A DNA stretch of 11,927 nt from JBOGWP01 sp050693875 (lineage in GTDB: Bacteria; Actinomycetota; CADDZG01; JAHWKV01; JBOGWP01). The first letter of the stretch is position 1; each line of letters starts with the position of its first letter. Below, piece by piece: positions 5,555-11,927 of this stretch. The stretch spans positions 1 through 11,927 of the forward strand of contig JBOGWP010000090.1 of NCBI GenBank assembly GCA_050693875.1, given 5' to 3'. A model generated the notes under the pieces. That model saw nothing but the letters and a program-made list of their open reading frames with translations, searched no databases and had not been told where the DNA came from. A program made the position numbers and the translations under genes.

Positions 5555-7599
5555 TGAGACGGTCGCGCCCGCGCGAGCCGGAACGTCCTCCGGCGGGACG
5601 AACCATCACGGAGGCCGACGAGCTGTCGGCCCTCCTCACGGCTTCCCAGGTCGTCAACTCCGCCCTCGAGCTGTCCGAGGCGCTCCAGGTCGTGCTGTCG
5701 ACGGCCAAGAAGCTGCTCGGGGGTCACGAGGGCTCGGTGATGCTCCTCGAGGCCGACGGCTACCTGCGCATCTTCGCCAGCGAGGGAATCCCACAGGAGG
5801 CGGTCGACTCGCTCGCCCTGCGTCCGGGAGAAGGGGTTGCCGGACGTGTGGTGCAGACCGGACGGGCGCTGCTGCTCAACGTCACGCCGGACCGCCGCTC
5901 CTTCGAGTCGTTCGTCGACCCGCACCGGCCGCTCGTCTCCGCGGTGTCGGTGCCGCTCAAGATCGACCGCCGGATGGTCGGCGTGCTCAACCTGAATCTC
6001 ACCTCCGGATCGCGCCAGTTCACCGAGGGCGACCTGCGGCGGGCCGAGATCTTCGCAGAGCACGCCGCCATGGTCCTCTACAAGGCCCAGCTCCTCACCC
6101 AGTCCCGCCGCCGCGCCGAGGATGCCGAGCTGCTCTCGGCAGCGAGCCAGGATCTCGGCGGGCTGCTCGACGTCGAGCTGCTGCTGGAGCGGTTCCTCAC
6201 CGGTGCGCTGCGCATCCTCGACGCCCGCGCCGGGGTGGTGTGCGTGGCGGAGGCGCGGGCCGGACAGATGGGTGCCGGGGTCTTTCGGGGCATCCCGAGG
6301 GGCGACGTGCAGCGGCTGGTCGCCTCCCCCGAGCTCTCCGCCCTCCTCAAGCACAACGCTGCCGTCGTGGAGCCGGTGGCCGGCCAACCGGGGCTTGCCC
6401 TGCTGCGCGGCATCGGCGAGGTCGCCACCGTGCACGCCGGCCGCCTCGAAGGCAACCGCCGCCTCGTTCTGATCGCGGTGGGCGACCAGTCCGAACAGGC
6501 GCGCGTGCGGCTGTGCGAGAGCTTCGCTGCCCAGGTGGCGGCGGCGGTTCGCAACGCCGAGTTGCACCGCCGTGTCGTCCACCAGCAGAGCCAGCTCTCC
6601 GCCATCGTCCATTCGATCCCCACCCCAGTCGTGGTCGTCGATCAGGCCCACCGGCTGGTGGTGGCGAACCCGGCCGCCGAGGAGCTCTTCGGCTTCTCCC
6701 TCGACTTCGTGGAAGGGCGTGGGGTGCACGAGCTCGGAGATGACGCCCTCGAGTCGCTGCTGGCAGGTGAGGGCTACCGGGAGGTCGAGGTCGCCCTCGG
6801 AGACGCGGGGCGCACCTGGAAGGCACGCATCTCTCCGATGCGCGACGCCGGCCCCCTGGGTGGCGGCCAGGTCTTGGTCCTCGAGGACATCGCCTCGGCA
6901 AAGGAGACCGAGCGGATGAAGGCCGACTTCGTCGCCGTCGCGGGTCACGAGCTCCGCACGCCGCTCACGCTCGTCAAGGGCTACATCAAGACGCTGCTCC
7001 TCCGCCGCGACCGGATGGACCACGGGCAGGTGACCGAGGCGCTCATGACTGCCGAAGCCCAGGCCCATCGCCTGGAGCGGCTCATCGAAGACCTCCTGTC
7101 GATCAGCGGTCTCGAGGGGTCGCGGCCGTCGCTGCACCTCGAACAGGTCGACCTCGTGGCGACGATCGCCAAGCTCGTGGAGGAGCTGAAGCGCTCCGAG
7201 CGAGACCGCCCGTTCACGATCGAGGGCCCGGCGATGGTGCCGGTCCGCATCGACGCGACCAAGGTCGAGCAGATCCTGTACCACCTGCTCGCCAACGCCT
7301 GCAAGTACTCGGAGCAAACCACGCCCGTGTCGGTGGTGGCGACCGATCGGCCGTCCGAGGTCGAGGTTGCCGTGATCGACCGCGGGATCGGTATCCTCTC
7401 CAGCAACCTCCCGCACCTCTTCGATCGCTTCTACCAGGTCGACAACTCGAGCACGCGGGCCCACGGCGGGACCGGGATCGGGCTGTACATCGCCAAGCGG
7501 CTGGTCGAGGCGCACGGCGGCCACATCCGGGCGGAGTCGATCTGGGGAAAGGGCTCGACCTTCCGCTTCACCATCCCGAAGACCCCGGTCCTGATCTGA
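5551..7599 (+). CDS. Soluble GAF-GAF-PAS sensor histidine kinase
   Basis: The 682-residue protein has no transmembrane segment. In order: a GAF domain (about 25-185, with the typical RPGEGVAGRVVQTGRAL and VPLKIDRRMVGVLNL segments), a second, more divergent GAF-like domain (about 190-338), a PAS domain (about 345-450, IPTPVVVVDQAHRLVVANPAAEELFG region), HisKA with H466 in GHELRTPL, and HATPase with N582 in the N box, G1 DRGIGI (610-615) and G2 GGTGIGL (639-645). It looks catalytically complete. The ATG overlaps the previous stop (ATGA, 5551-5554), so the two kinases are probably translationally coupled; a second ATG follows at 5554. The HisKA regions of the two kinases align well (VKGF...TLL against VKGY...TLL), suggesting related transmitters on different sensors. 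The signal is unknown, and the GAF domains do not show a bilin-binding cysteine. Confidence 0.94.
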   Translation: MMRRSRPREPERPPAGRTITEADELSALLTASQVVNSALELSEALQVVLSTAKKLLGGHEGSVMLLEADGYLRIFASEGIPQEAVDSLALRPGEGVAGRVVQTGRALLLNVTPDRRSFESFVDPHRPLVSAVSVPLKIDRRMVGVLNLNLTSGSRQFTEGDLRRAEIFAEHAAMVLYKAQLLTQSRRRAEDAELLSAASQDLGGLLDVELLLERFLTGALRILDARAGVVCVAEARAGQMGAGVFRGIPRGDVQRLVASPELSALLKHNAAVVEPVAGQPGLALLRGIGEVATVHAGRLEGNRRLVLIAVGDQSEQARVRLCESFAAQVAAAVRNAELHRRVVHQQSQLSAIVHSIPTPVVVVDQAHRLVVANPAAEELFGFSLDFVEGRGVHELGDDALESLLAGEGYREVEVALGDAGRTWKARISPMRDAGPLGGGQVLVLEDIASAKETERMKADFVAVAGHELRTPLTLVKGYIKTLLLRRDRMDHGQVTEALMTAEAQAHRLERLIEDLLSISGLEGSRPSLHLEQVDLVATIAKLVEELKRSERDRPFTIEGPAMVPVRIDATKVEQILYHLLANACKYSEQTTPVSVVATDRPSEVEVAVIDRGIGILSSNLPHLFDRFYQVDNSSTRAHGGTGIGLYIAKRLVEAHGGHIRAESIWGKGSTFRFTIPKTPVLI

Positions 7600-7616
7600 T
7601 TCCCGGCCTTGGCGCC

Positions 7617-7904
7617 TCAGCGGCCGCGCTCGAGCATCTCATCCAGCAGGCGGTCGCGCTCACGGCGCAGATCCTCGAGGTGGCGCAGGCACCGGGCGTG
7701 ATGCTCCTGGAGCCGCTCGAGGTCTCCTGACGCCTCGCGGTGCTCCCGAACCGACAGCGGCGTCTCCGAGACCAGCATGCGGACCCTTGCCTCCTCGGCG
7801 ACATCGGTCTGAAACGCCACCTGCTCGCCGGCGACCGCCATCTCCTCCCCCGCACGAGCGATGCGCTCGGCGACCTCGTCCAGCCGCCGCTCGATCGACG
7901 TCAC
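7617..7904 (-). CDS. Small coiled-coil protein, last gene of the paf operon
   Basis: This 95-residue, highly charged protein is predicted to be almost all helix: two stretches rich in E, R and L with heptad spacing (about 1-30 and 55-95) joined by a short linker near LVSETPLSVREH. No domain was recognised. It starts with GTG at 7904, overlapping the pafC stop by four bases (GTGA), so it is translationally coupled to pafC. It ends 17 bases from the stop of the convergent kinase, leaving no room for separate terminators. A structural or partner role for PafBC can be guessed only from the coupling. Confidence 0.7.
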   Translation of the reverse strand: MTSIERRLDEVAERIARAGEEMAVAGEQVAFQTDVAEEARVRMLVSETPLSVREHREASGDLERLQEHHARCLRHLEDLRRERDRLLDEMLERGR

Positions 7905-8845
7905 GCCGGGTCCCGGTAGCGCTCGAGCACCCGGCAGGCGAGCTCCCGGACCCGGGTGGCCAGTTCCGGGGGACGCACCGCCCGCGCCTGGGAGCCGAGA
8001 CGCAGCAGCAGCCGCTCGAGCCAGGCCGTGCCGCTCGCGCTCAGCCTGAGGCGCTCCCAGCCGTCGTCGAGCGGCTCCCGCGCCTCCAGCGGATACCGCT
8101 CCCCCACCCAGGCGGCCGCCTCCGGCGCCATCTCCAGTTCGACTTCGACCGCGTCGGCGCTCCCCGCGTAGACCCCCTCGTACCCCCTCAGGTCGAGGTC
8201 CGCCGGCACCTCCGCGGGGACGTCGAGGAGGCGGACCGAGCGCATTCGATCGACTCGGAACACCCGCTCATCCTCAACCCGATGGCACCATCCGGCGAGG
8301 TACCACCACCCGCCCGAGACGAAGAGCGCCCAGGGATCCACGTCGCGCTCGGTGGTCTCGGCCTTCGAGTGGGCGTAGTAGACGATGTGGAGCCGCCGGC
8401 GCTTCTCCAGGGCCTCGCGCACGGCCGCCAGCCCCTCCGCCGACTCGAGCCCGATGCTCACCCGCCCCAGTGCGTCCGGCCCGAGTGCCGCCTCCAGCTT
8501 CGTCATCGCGCCCTCCACGGCTTCGCCGCCGATGCCTGCCGCGACCATCGCCCGGCCACCGGCGTACAGCATGAGCCCCTCGGCAGGCGTCAGCCGCAGG
8601 GGGCGTGAGAAGTAGTCGGCCATGCGGATCCAGACCTGACCCTGGTCGACGGAGGCCTCGATCAGATCTCCCGGTCCGTAGCCGGGCAGGCCGCACAGGA
8701 ACAGCAGCTCGATGTCGCCCATGAGCTGACGCCGGGTGATGCCGAATCGCGTGCAGACCTCCGAGACCTCGACCCCCGGATTCGAGATCACGAACGGAAC
8801 GAACACGAGGAGTCGGCGGAACCGGTCCTCGATCGACTCAGCCAC
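7901..8845 (-). CDS. pafC: PafC-like WYL-domain transcriptional regulator
   Basis: In mycobacteria PafB and PafC act together as the activator of the LexA-independent DNA-damage regulon, and the WYL domain is thought to sense a nucleic-acid ligand. This 314-residue protein has the PafC plan: an N-terminal winged-helix region (about 1-70) with the characteristic LFLCGLPGYGPGDLIEA segment at 48-64, a central WYL domain with WYL at 181-183 and FRVDR at 196-200, and a C-terminal WCX-type extension (about 220-314). The start is GTG at 8845, overlapping the end of pafB by eight bases; a GGAAGAG precedes it. It follows pafB, as in the mycobacterial order. Membership of the WYL family is clear; the PafC rather than generic WYL assignment rests on the CGLPGY segment and on pairing with pafB and proximity to tatAC. 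Confidence 0.88.
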   Translation of the reverse strand: MAESIEDRFRRLLVFVPFVISNPGVEVSEVCTRFGITRRQLMGDIELLFLCGLPGYGPGDLIEASVDQGQVWIRMADYFSRPLRLTPAEGLMLYAGGRAMVAAGIGGEAVEGAMTKLEAALGPDALGRVSIGLESAEGLAAVREALEKRRRLHIVYYAHSKAETTERDVDPWALFVSGGWWYLAGWCHRVEDERVFRVDRMRSVRLLDVPAEVPADLDLRGYEGVYAGSADAVEVELEMAPEAAAWVGERYPLEAREPLDDGWERLRLSASGTAWLERLLLRLGSQARAVRPPELATRVRELACRVLERYRDPA

Positions 8846-9803
8846 AGAGCTCTTCCAGACGCCGGCGGACCTCGACGCGAAGCTCGGGAGGCCCGAGGAT
8901 CTCCGCCCCGTCTCCGTACGCGAGCACCCATCGCACGAACCCGGACCGGTCCACGACGTCGACCTCAGCCTCGGCGGCGCCGTTCTCGAGCCTGCGGAGC
9001 TTCAGCCACGGCTCGCCCCGCTCCACCCACCACGCCGTGGAGGCGTCGAAGCGAACCTCGGCCCGCGTGCCGGTGCCTTCCGCCGCGACGAAGGGCGGCG
9101 CCACGAGCGCTGCCTCGGGACGAAATCCCTCCGGGGGCTCGAACTCGGGGCCGGGGCGGCTGGGTTCGGAGAAGTGCAGCTCGCCCGCCACGCGGTCGAG
9201 GCGAAACGAGCGCACCTGCCGCGACCGGTCGTCCCGACCGACCAGATACCACGCTCCGCGCCGGTGGACGAGCCCGTAGGGCTCGACGGTCCTCGGCCTG
9301 GCCTGCTCCCGGCCGCGGTAATGGAAGGTCAGGCGCTTTCGTTCGGCGACGGCCTCGAAAGCCGTGGGCAGTCCCGGCAGGGCGAGCGCGAGGTCCGCGA
9401 CCAGCCACGCCGGGGCGGCGGCGTCGGCCGGAGGAAGGTCGCACCCGAGCTTTAGGAGCGCCGAACGCGCGTCGGCAGGATTTCGGAGTCGAAGCATCCC
9501 CGCCCCGAGCCACAGGGCGGCCGCCTCCTCGGAGGAAAGGTCGACATCGGGCAGGTAGTAGCGCTCCTTCGGGATCCGGTACCCCTCCTCGAGATCCCAC
9601 GCATCGGTCGGTTGCAGCTCGAGCGGGATCCCCATCTCCCGCAGCTCCTCCTTGTCGCGTTCGAACATGCGCTTGAAGGTGTGCCACTCCTGCTGCCCGT
9701 ACCCCGGTACGGTTCCGTGGATCTCCCGCGGTGTGAGCGGGCGCGGCGTCTCCAGGAGAAGCACGATCAGGTTGAGGAGCCGCTCGGCTTTCCGGACGGT
9801 CAA
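8838..9803 (-). CDS. pafB: PafB-like WYL-domain transcriptional regulator
   Basis: The partner of PafC in the heterodimeric activator. The 321 residues begin with a winged-helix region (about 1-85) containing KRMFERDKEELREMGIPLE (44-62), a segment shared by PafB proteins. The WYL domain has WYL at 185-187 and SFRLDR at 199-204, with a C-terminal WCX-like region to the end. The start is TTG at 9803: it overlaps the DUF3866 stop by four bases (TTGA), has GGGGAGG a few bases upstream, and places the HTH right at the N-terminus. No later start fits as well. The tight overlaps on both sides imply co-translation with its neighbours and roughly matched amounts of PafB and PafC. Confidence 0.88.
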   Translation of the reverse strand: MTVRKAERLLNLIVLLLETPRPLTPREIHGTVPGYGQQEWHTFKRMFERDKEELREMGIPLELQPTDAWDLEEGYRIPKERYYLPDVDLSSEEAAALWLGAGMLRLRNPADARSALLKLGCDLPPADAAAPAWLVADLALALPGLPTAFEAVAERKRLTFHYRGREQARPRTVEPYGLVHRRGAWYLVGRDDRSRQVRSFRLDRVAGELHFSEPSRPGPEFEPPEGFRPEAALVAPPFVAAEGTGTRAEVRFDASTAWWVERGEPWLKLRRLENGAAEAEVDVVDRSGFVRWVLAYGDGAEILGPPELRVEVRRRLEELCG

Positions 9804-10900
9804 GGGCCCTCCCCGGGAGCCTCCGCCTGCCCGTCGTCGGCGGCCGCAAGCGCTGCCGCCGCCCCCGCCGACTGGAAGAAGGCAGGATCCTCCGCGACCG
9901 ATCGCCCCATTGTCGTCGGGGCCAGCCCGAAGGTCTCGAGAGCCATGGCCGTGTCCCCGGCGTCCACCAGGCGCAGGTCGTGGCGGTCGACGATGCCCGT
10001 CTCCTCGAGCCGCGCCAGGATCGTGGCGAGGCGCTCCTCGTCGAGGCTCGGAACCGCAACCTCGACCCGTGCGTGAACGGCGAGCCGAAGTGCCGAGAGC
10101 GAGTGCTGACTCACGCCACGGTGCCGGGGCCGGGGGTCCGCGAAGGAGATCCGCAGCGCGGCGACCGCCCTCCCGCCCAGCGCCGCCCCCGCGGCGAGTG
10201 CCTGCCCCTGATCCATGCCGGAATGACCCAGCACGGACTGCGTGCCGACGATGCCCGGGCCCGGCGCCACGATGGCCAGATCCGCACCCCCGGCGAGACG
10301 GGCGGCCGCGAGACCCGAGAAGATGTTGACCGCCTCGAGGTCGCCGCCGAACGCATGCCCGCAGGTGACGGTCAGGTCGACGACGCCGCAGTCACGCATC
10401 CGGGCGACGAGGTCGCTGTGGGCGATCGGGAGTGCCCCGGCGTCGCTCATGACGTACGCGATCCGAAGCCCCGGGCGCCGCCGCTTGGCCAACGCCGCGG
10501 CGGCGGGAACCTGGGAGTGCACGCCGCAGGCCACGACCGGCATGCCGTCGATCGACTCGGCGGCGGCGAGCGCAGGGTGATGCTCGCTCTCGGGCGCCTC
10601 GGCAACGAGCGTCTCCAGCTGCCACGGCGTGTAGCGGAGCTTCACGATGTGGCCCTCGCCCAGGCTTCCGGCGCTCCGGCGATCGAGATTCCACAGCACG
10701 AAGTCCTCACCGCCGGTGCCGAGCCCCAGCTCGACCGCCGTGGTATTGACGACGACGCGGTCCCCCTCCTCGGGAATCCCCGTCATGGCGGGGTAACACG
10801 TCGCCCGCCGTTCCTTTCCGTCGACCTCGACGACGAGACGTAGGACGCCCGGGCGGGCGGCGAGGACCTTCGTGACGATGCCGGTCGCATAGGTCGGCAC
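9800..10900 (-). CDS. DUF3866 family protein, first gene of the paf operon
   Basis: This 366-residue protein of unknown biochemical function belongs by pattern to DUF3866, an actinobacterial family. Recognisable blocks are CYPAMTG, NTTAVELGLGTGGEDFVLWN, GHIVKLRYTPWQ, VVACGVHSQVPAAAA, YVMSDAGALPIAHSDL, TCGHAFGGDLEAVN, APGPGIVGTQSVLGHSGM and DPRPRHRGVSQHS. Several glycine-rich loops and conserved H, D and C residues suggest a small-molecule or nucleotide site, but I cannot name one. It is soluble. A longer frame begins at GTG 10972. I prefer GTG 10900 because it sits exactly six bases after TACAAT, as in leaderless actinobacterial mRNAs, and because family-like sequence starts right after it; the extra 24 residues (alanine-rich) would include the promoter. 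Its stop overlaps the TTG start of pafB. Confidence 0.83.
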   Translation of the reverse strand: MPTYATGIVTKVLAARPGVLRLVVEVDGKERRATCYPAMTGIPEEGDRVVVNTTAVELGLGTGGEDFVLWNLDRRSAGSLGEGHIVKLRYTPWQLETLVAEAPESEHHPALAAAESIDGMPVVACGVHSQVPAAAALAKRRRPGLRIAYVMSDAGALPIAHSDLVARMRDCGVVDLTVTCGHAFGGDLEAVNIFSGLAAARLAGGADLAIVAPGPGIVGTQSVLGHSGMDQGQALAAGAALGGRAVAALRISFADPRPRHRGVSQHSLSALRLAVHARVEVAVPSLDEERLATILARLEETGIVDRHDLRLVDAGDTAMALETFGLAPTTMGRSVAEDPAFFQSAGAAAALAAADDGQAEAPGEGP

Positions 10901-10906
10901 CGGCGA

Positions 10907-10912
10907 ATTGTA
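10907..10912 (-). promoter_or_regulatory. -10 element (TACAAT) of the DUF3866-pafB-pafC operon, probably leaderless
   Basis: TACAAT on the minus strand, in otherwise very GC-rich sequence, is followed by six bases and then GTG (10900-10898). This is the TANNNT-N6-RTG arrangement typical of leaderless actinobacterial transcripts, in which the first base of the start codon is the first base of the mRNA. No clear -35 (TTGACA-like) hexamer is seen 16-19 bases upstream. It faces away from the DUF1670 remnant on the other strand. Confidence 0.5.
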
Positions 10913-11000
10913 GGCTGGAACCTGGGCTGCGGCCGCCCAGAGCCCCAGGGCGCGGCTGCGCACGGCCGGCACCGCGGCGCTCGCAGGGCCAGGGCTCTCG

Positions 11001-11365
11001 AACTACCAGTTCTTGCACGACGGCTACGACAAGGCGCCGGTGGTCGTCACGGCCATCGTGGCCGATATCTGCGAGACCGTGCGAACCTACTACCGCGGAG
11101 CTTCCCCACCCATAAGGCGGCGATCATCCGCCTGTACCTGGGCATGCTCACCCCCGACATCGCCCGCCGCACCTACCACTCCAAGGAGGCGGTGGACCGC
11201 TACATCCGGGGATTCGAGCGGGTTCGGCTGCTCGCTTCGAAGTTCGCAACGGAGGAGCTGCCGCTCCTTTCCGGCATGGGCGAGCGTCTCGTCGAGGAGT
11301 ACCTCCGCCTGCTCGCCGACTACCGCCCGCAGGAGGTGAAGTCCGGTGTGGTGGTCTCCTCGTAG
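11001..11365 (+). pseudogene. Truncated and frameshifted DUF1670 protein remnant
   Basis: Two pieces in different frames match parts of DUF1670 proteins as I know them. The first (11001-11099) reads NYQFLHDGYDKAPVVVTAIV and on to ETVRTYYRG. The second (about 11102-11362) reads THKAAIIRLYLGMLTPDIAR, then RTYHSKEAVDRYIRGFERVR and a C-terminal helix-turn-helix-like region ending GMGERLVEEYLRLLADYRPQ, with TAG at 11363-11365. In intact relatives a long central part separates these two blocks, and here they abut near 11100 with a change of frame, so an internal deletion is likely. The N-terminus is also missing and no start signal is present. The family is of unknown function, with HTH features suggesting DNA binding. 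The fragment lies between the paf promoter and a group II intron, consistent with a decayed, possibly horizontally acquired gene. Confidence 0.7.
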
Positions 11366-11548
11366 CGGCTTCGAGCGGAGCGGTCCCTTGACATTGGGCG
11401 CGCCCCCCGGAAGCTGGTCGGCGGGGCGACCTGGCCGTGGAACGGCCGGCCACGAAAGGGGGGTCCGGGGGGCGCGGGCGCTCCGCTGTGAAGGGCGGGG
11501 CCGCGGGGCGAGCAGGACCGGCTGGCGCAGTACGGATCAAACGACCCT
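11366..11548. other. Non-coding gap: G-rich tract and 3' exon side of the intron
   Basis: No gene is seen. The plus strand has runs of six, six, three, three, four and four G between 11458 and 11508, and a small inverted repeat GGCCG/CGGCC at 11433-11447. On the minus strand, position 11548 and lower is the 3' exon of the group II intron. I could not recognise an interrupted gene or an insertion-sequence end in it. Confidence 0.4.
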
Positions 11549-11664
11549 GTGAGGTAGGCCGCTGGCTGGTCGATCGGCGAGGCGTGCTGATGCACTCCCG
11601 CTCTCGCTTCGCCAGCGGCCCCCTTTCAAACCGTGCATGAGGTGCTACCTCACACGGCTTTCCG
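11549..11664 (-). ncRNA. Group II intron domains V and VI
   Basis: Domain V: reading the minus strand, AAAG-CCGTG (11661-11653) pairs with CACGG-TTT (11635-11628), and TGAGGT (11652-11647) with ACCTCA (11643-11638). The two-base bulge TG (11637-11636) is on the 3' side, exactly as in group II domain V. The catalytic triad AGC is at 11659-11657, with its G facing a U. The apical loop is three bases (AGC), not the usual GNRA tetraloop. Domain VI: GGCCGCTGGC (11620-11611) pairs perfectly with GCCAGCGGCC (11566-11557); next comes TA, with the A at 11555 unpaired and seven bases from the proposed 3' end (AC at 11550-11549), the expected place for the branch-point adenosine. Confidence 0.82.
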
Positions 11665-11671
11665 ACATCGT

Positions 11672-11927
11672 TCACCGCCCGGCATGCGCAGTTCCGTAGC
11701 GCACCGTTCCTGCGAGGCGATACACCCCGAGGCTGCTGAACCACCGATGGTCGAACCGACCCATGTGGCGGTGCTTGCTCCCTGCGAGGCCGTGCTTGAC
11801 GCTCATGAAGATGGCCAGGCGTTCGTGGACGTAGCGGTCGATCGCCGAGAACTTCGCCGTGGAGTTGCCATACCTGAAATGGTTTCCCCACGCCCGAAGC
11901 ACCCGGTTGAGACCGTCCACCACCGCT
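11672..11927 (-). CDS. Group II intron reverse transcriptase/maturase, C-terminal end only
   Basis: Eighty-four residues are visible before the stop; the frame is open to the window edge, so the N-terminus lies outside. The sequence is the maturase (domain X) signature: LNRVLRAWGNHFRYGNS, then FSAIDRYVHERLAIF, and a C-terminal FSSLGVYRLAGTVRYGTAHA block. Domain X binds the intron RNA and promotes splicing, and the missing N-terminal part would carry the reverse-transcriptase fingers and palm. The protein ends shortly after this block, so no HNH endonuclease domain follows. Domain V of the intron RNA begins about ten bases after the stop. The apparent start GTG at 11923 is just an internal valine codon. 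Confidence 0.92.
   Translation of the reverse strand, partial: AVVDGLNRVLRAWGNHFRYGNSTAKFSAIDRYVHERLAIFMSVKHGLAGSKHRHMGRFDHRWFSSLGVYRLAGTVRYGTAHAGR

Larger units (their letters stand above)
11549..11927 (-). mobile_element. Group II intron, 3' part only, running off the right edge
   Basis: On the minus strand the order is reverse transcriptase C-terminus, stop codon at 11672-11674, domain V about ten bases later, domain VI, and a predicted 3' splice end at 11549. This is the standard layout of a bacterial retroelement-type group II intron, whose ORF lies in domain IV. The 5' end, domains I-III and most of the reverse transcriptase are beyond the window. Such introns splice by a lariat mechanism and move by target-primed reverse transcription. 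Activity cannot be judged from this piece, but the visible part shows no damage. Confidence 0.88.

Noticed and set aside
5431..7524. A 697-codon open frame on the minus strand opposite the soluble kinase
   Set aside because: The plus strand encodes a complete GAF-GAF-PAS kinase with all catalytic motifs. The antisense frame is a low-complexity product rich in H, R, D and G, typical of GC-skewed shadows, with no domain.
5551..7599. Soluble kinase as a bacteriophytochrome
   Set aside because: The GAF domains lack the chromophore-binding cysteine and PASDIP-like motifs, and there is no PHY domain.
11346..11640. Plus-strand frames of about 70 codons over the gap and intron 3' end
   Set aside because: They cross the G-rich tract and the antisense of domains V/VI, show no conserved pattern and have no start signal.
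1..11927. CRISPR arrays, tRNA or rRNA genes
   Set aside because: No regularly spaced direct repeats and no cloverleaf or rRNA-like segments were seen on reading either strand.

Overview
The window is high-GC throughout (coding third positions mostly G or C). It carries the gene order DUF3866 - pafB - pafC ... tatA - tatC, which is typical of Actinomycetota; in mycobacteria pafB-pafC-tatA-tatC are adjacent next to the Pup-proteasome genes. I read it as an uncultured or poorly known actinobacterium. There is no rRNA or other direct phylogenetic marker, so the class cannot be fixed.

Layout, left to right. (a) 1-23: the first codons of a minus-strand gene with an ideal ribosome binding site, preceded by an inverted repeat (34-61), then about 300 bases with no convincing gene. 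(b) 348-1547, minus: a compact Tat translocase operon (small single-pass membrane protein, TatA, TatC) behind a TAGAAT -10 element. (c) 1606-3479, minus: a heavily damaged glgX (glycogen/maltooligosaccharide debranching enzyme). It has many small insertions and deletions, a deletion of roughly 250 bases, and loss of catalytic motifs. (d) 3643-3960, minus: a 105-residue zinc-ribbon protein of unknown function, divergent from (e) 4103-7599, plus: two translationally coupled sensor histidine kinases, one membrane-bound with a cysteine-rich PAS domain and one soluble with GAF-GAF-PAS, and no response regulator in the window. (f) 7617-10900, minus: a four-gene operon with 4-8 base overlaps (DUF3866 protein, PafB, PafC, a coiled-coil protein), converging on the kinases with a 17-base gap and reading from a probably leaderless TACAAT promoter. 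(g) 11001-11365, plus: a truncated, frameshifted remnant of a DUF1670 protein. (h) 11549-11927, minus: the 3' end of a group II intron, with domains V and VI and the maturase C-terminus of its reverse transcriptase, running off the right edge.

How the parts relate. The DUF3866-PafB-PafC operon is probably the DNA-damage-response regulator module (PafBC is the mycobacterial SOS-independent activator), and TatA-TatC is the twin-arginine export channel. The two kinases, the zinc-ribbon gene and the dead glgX sit as a wedge between modules that adjoin in mycobacteria. The right flank of the conserved block is a mobile-element scar. The most interesting items are the orphan tandem kinases, the overlapping four-gene paf operon with non-ATG starts, the decay of glgX beside intact genes, and the structured 3' end of the group II intron. 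I did not find a clearly new defence or biosynthetic system.
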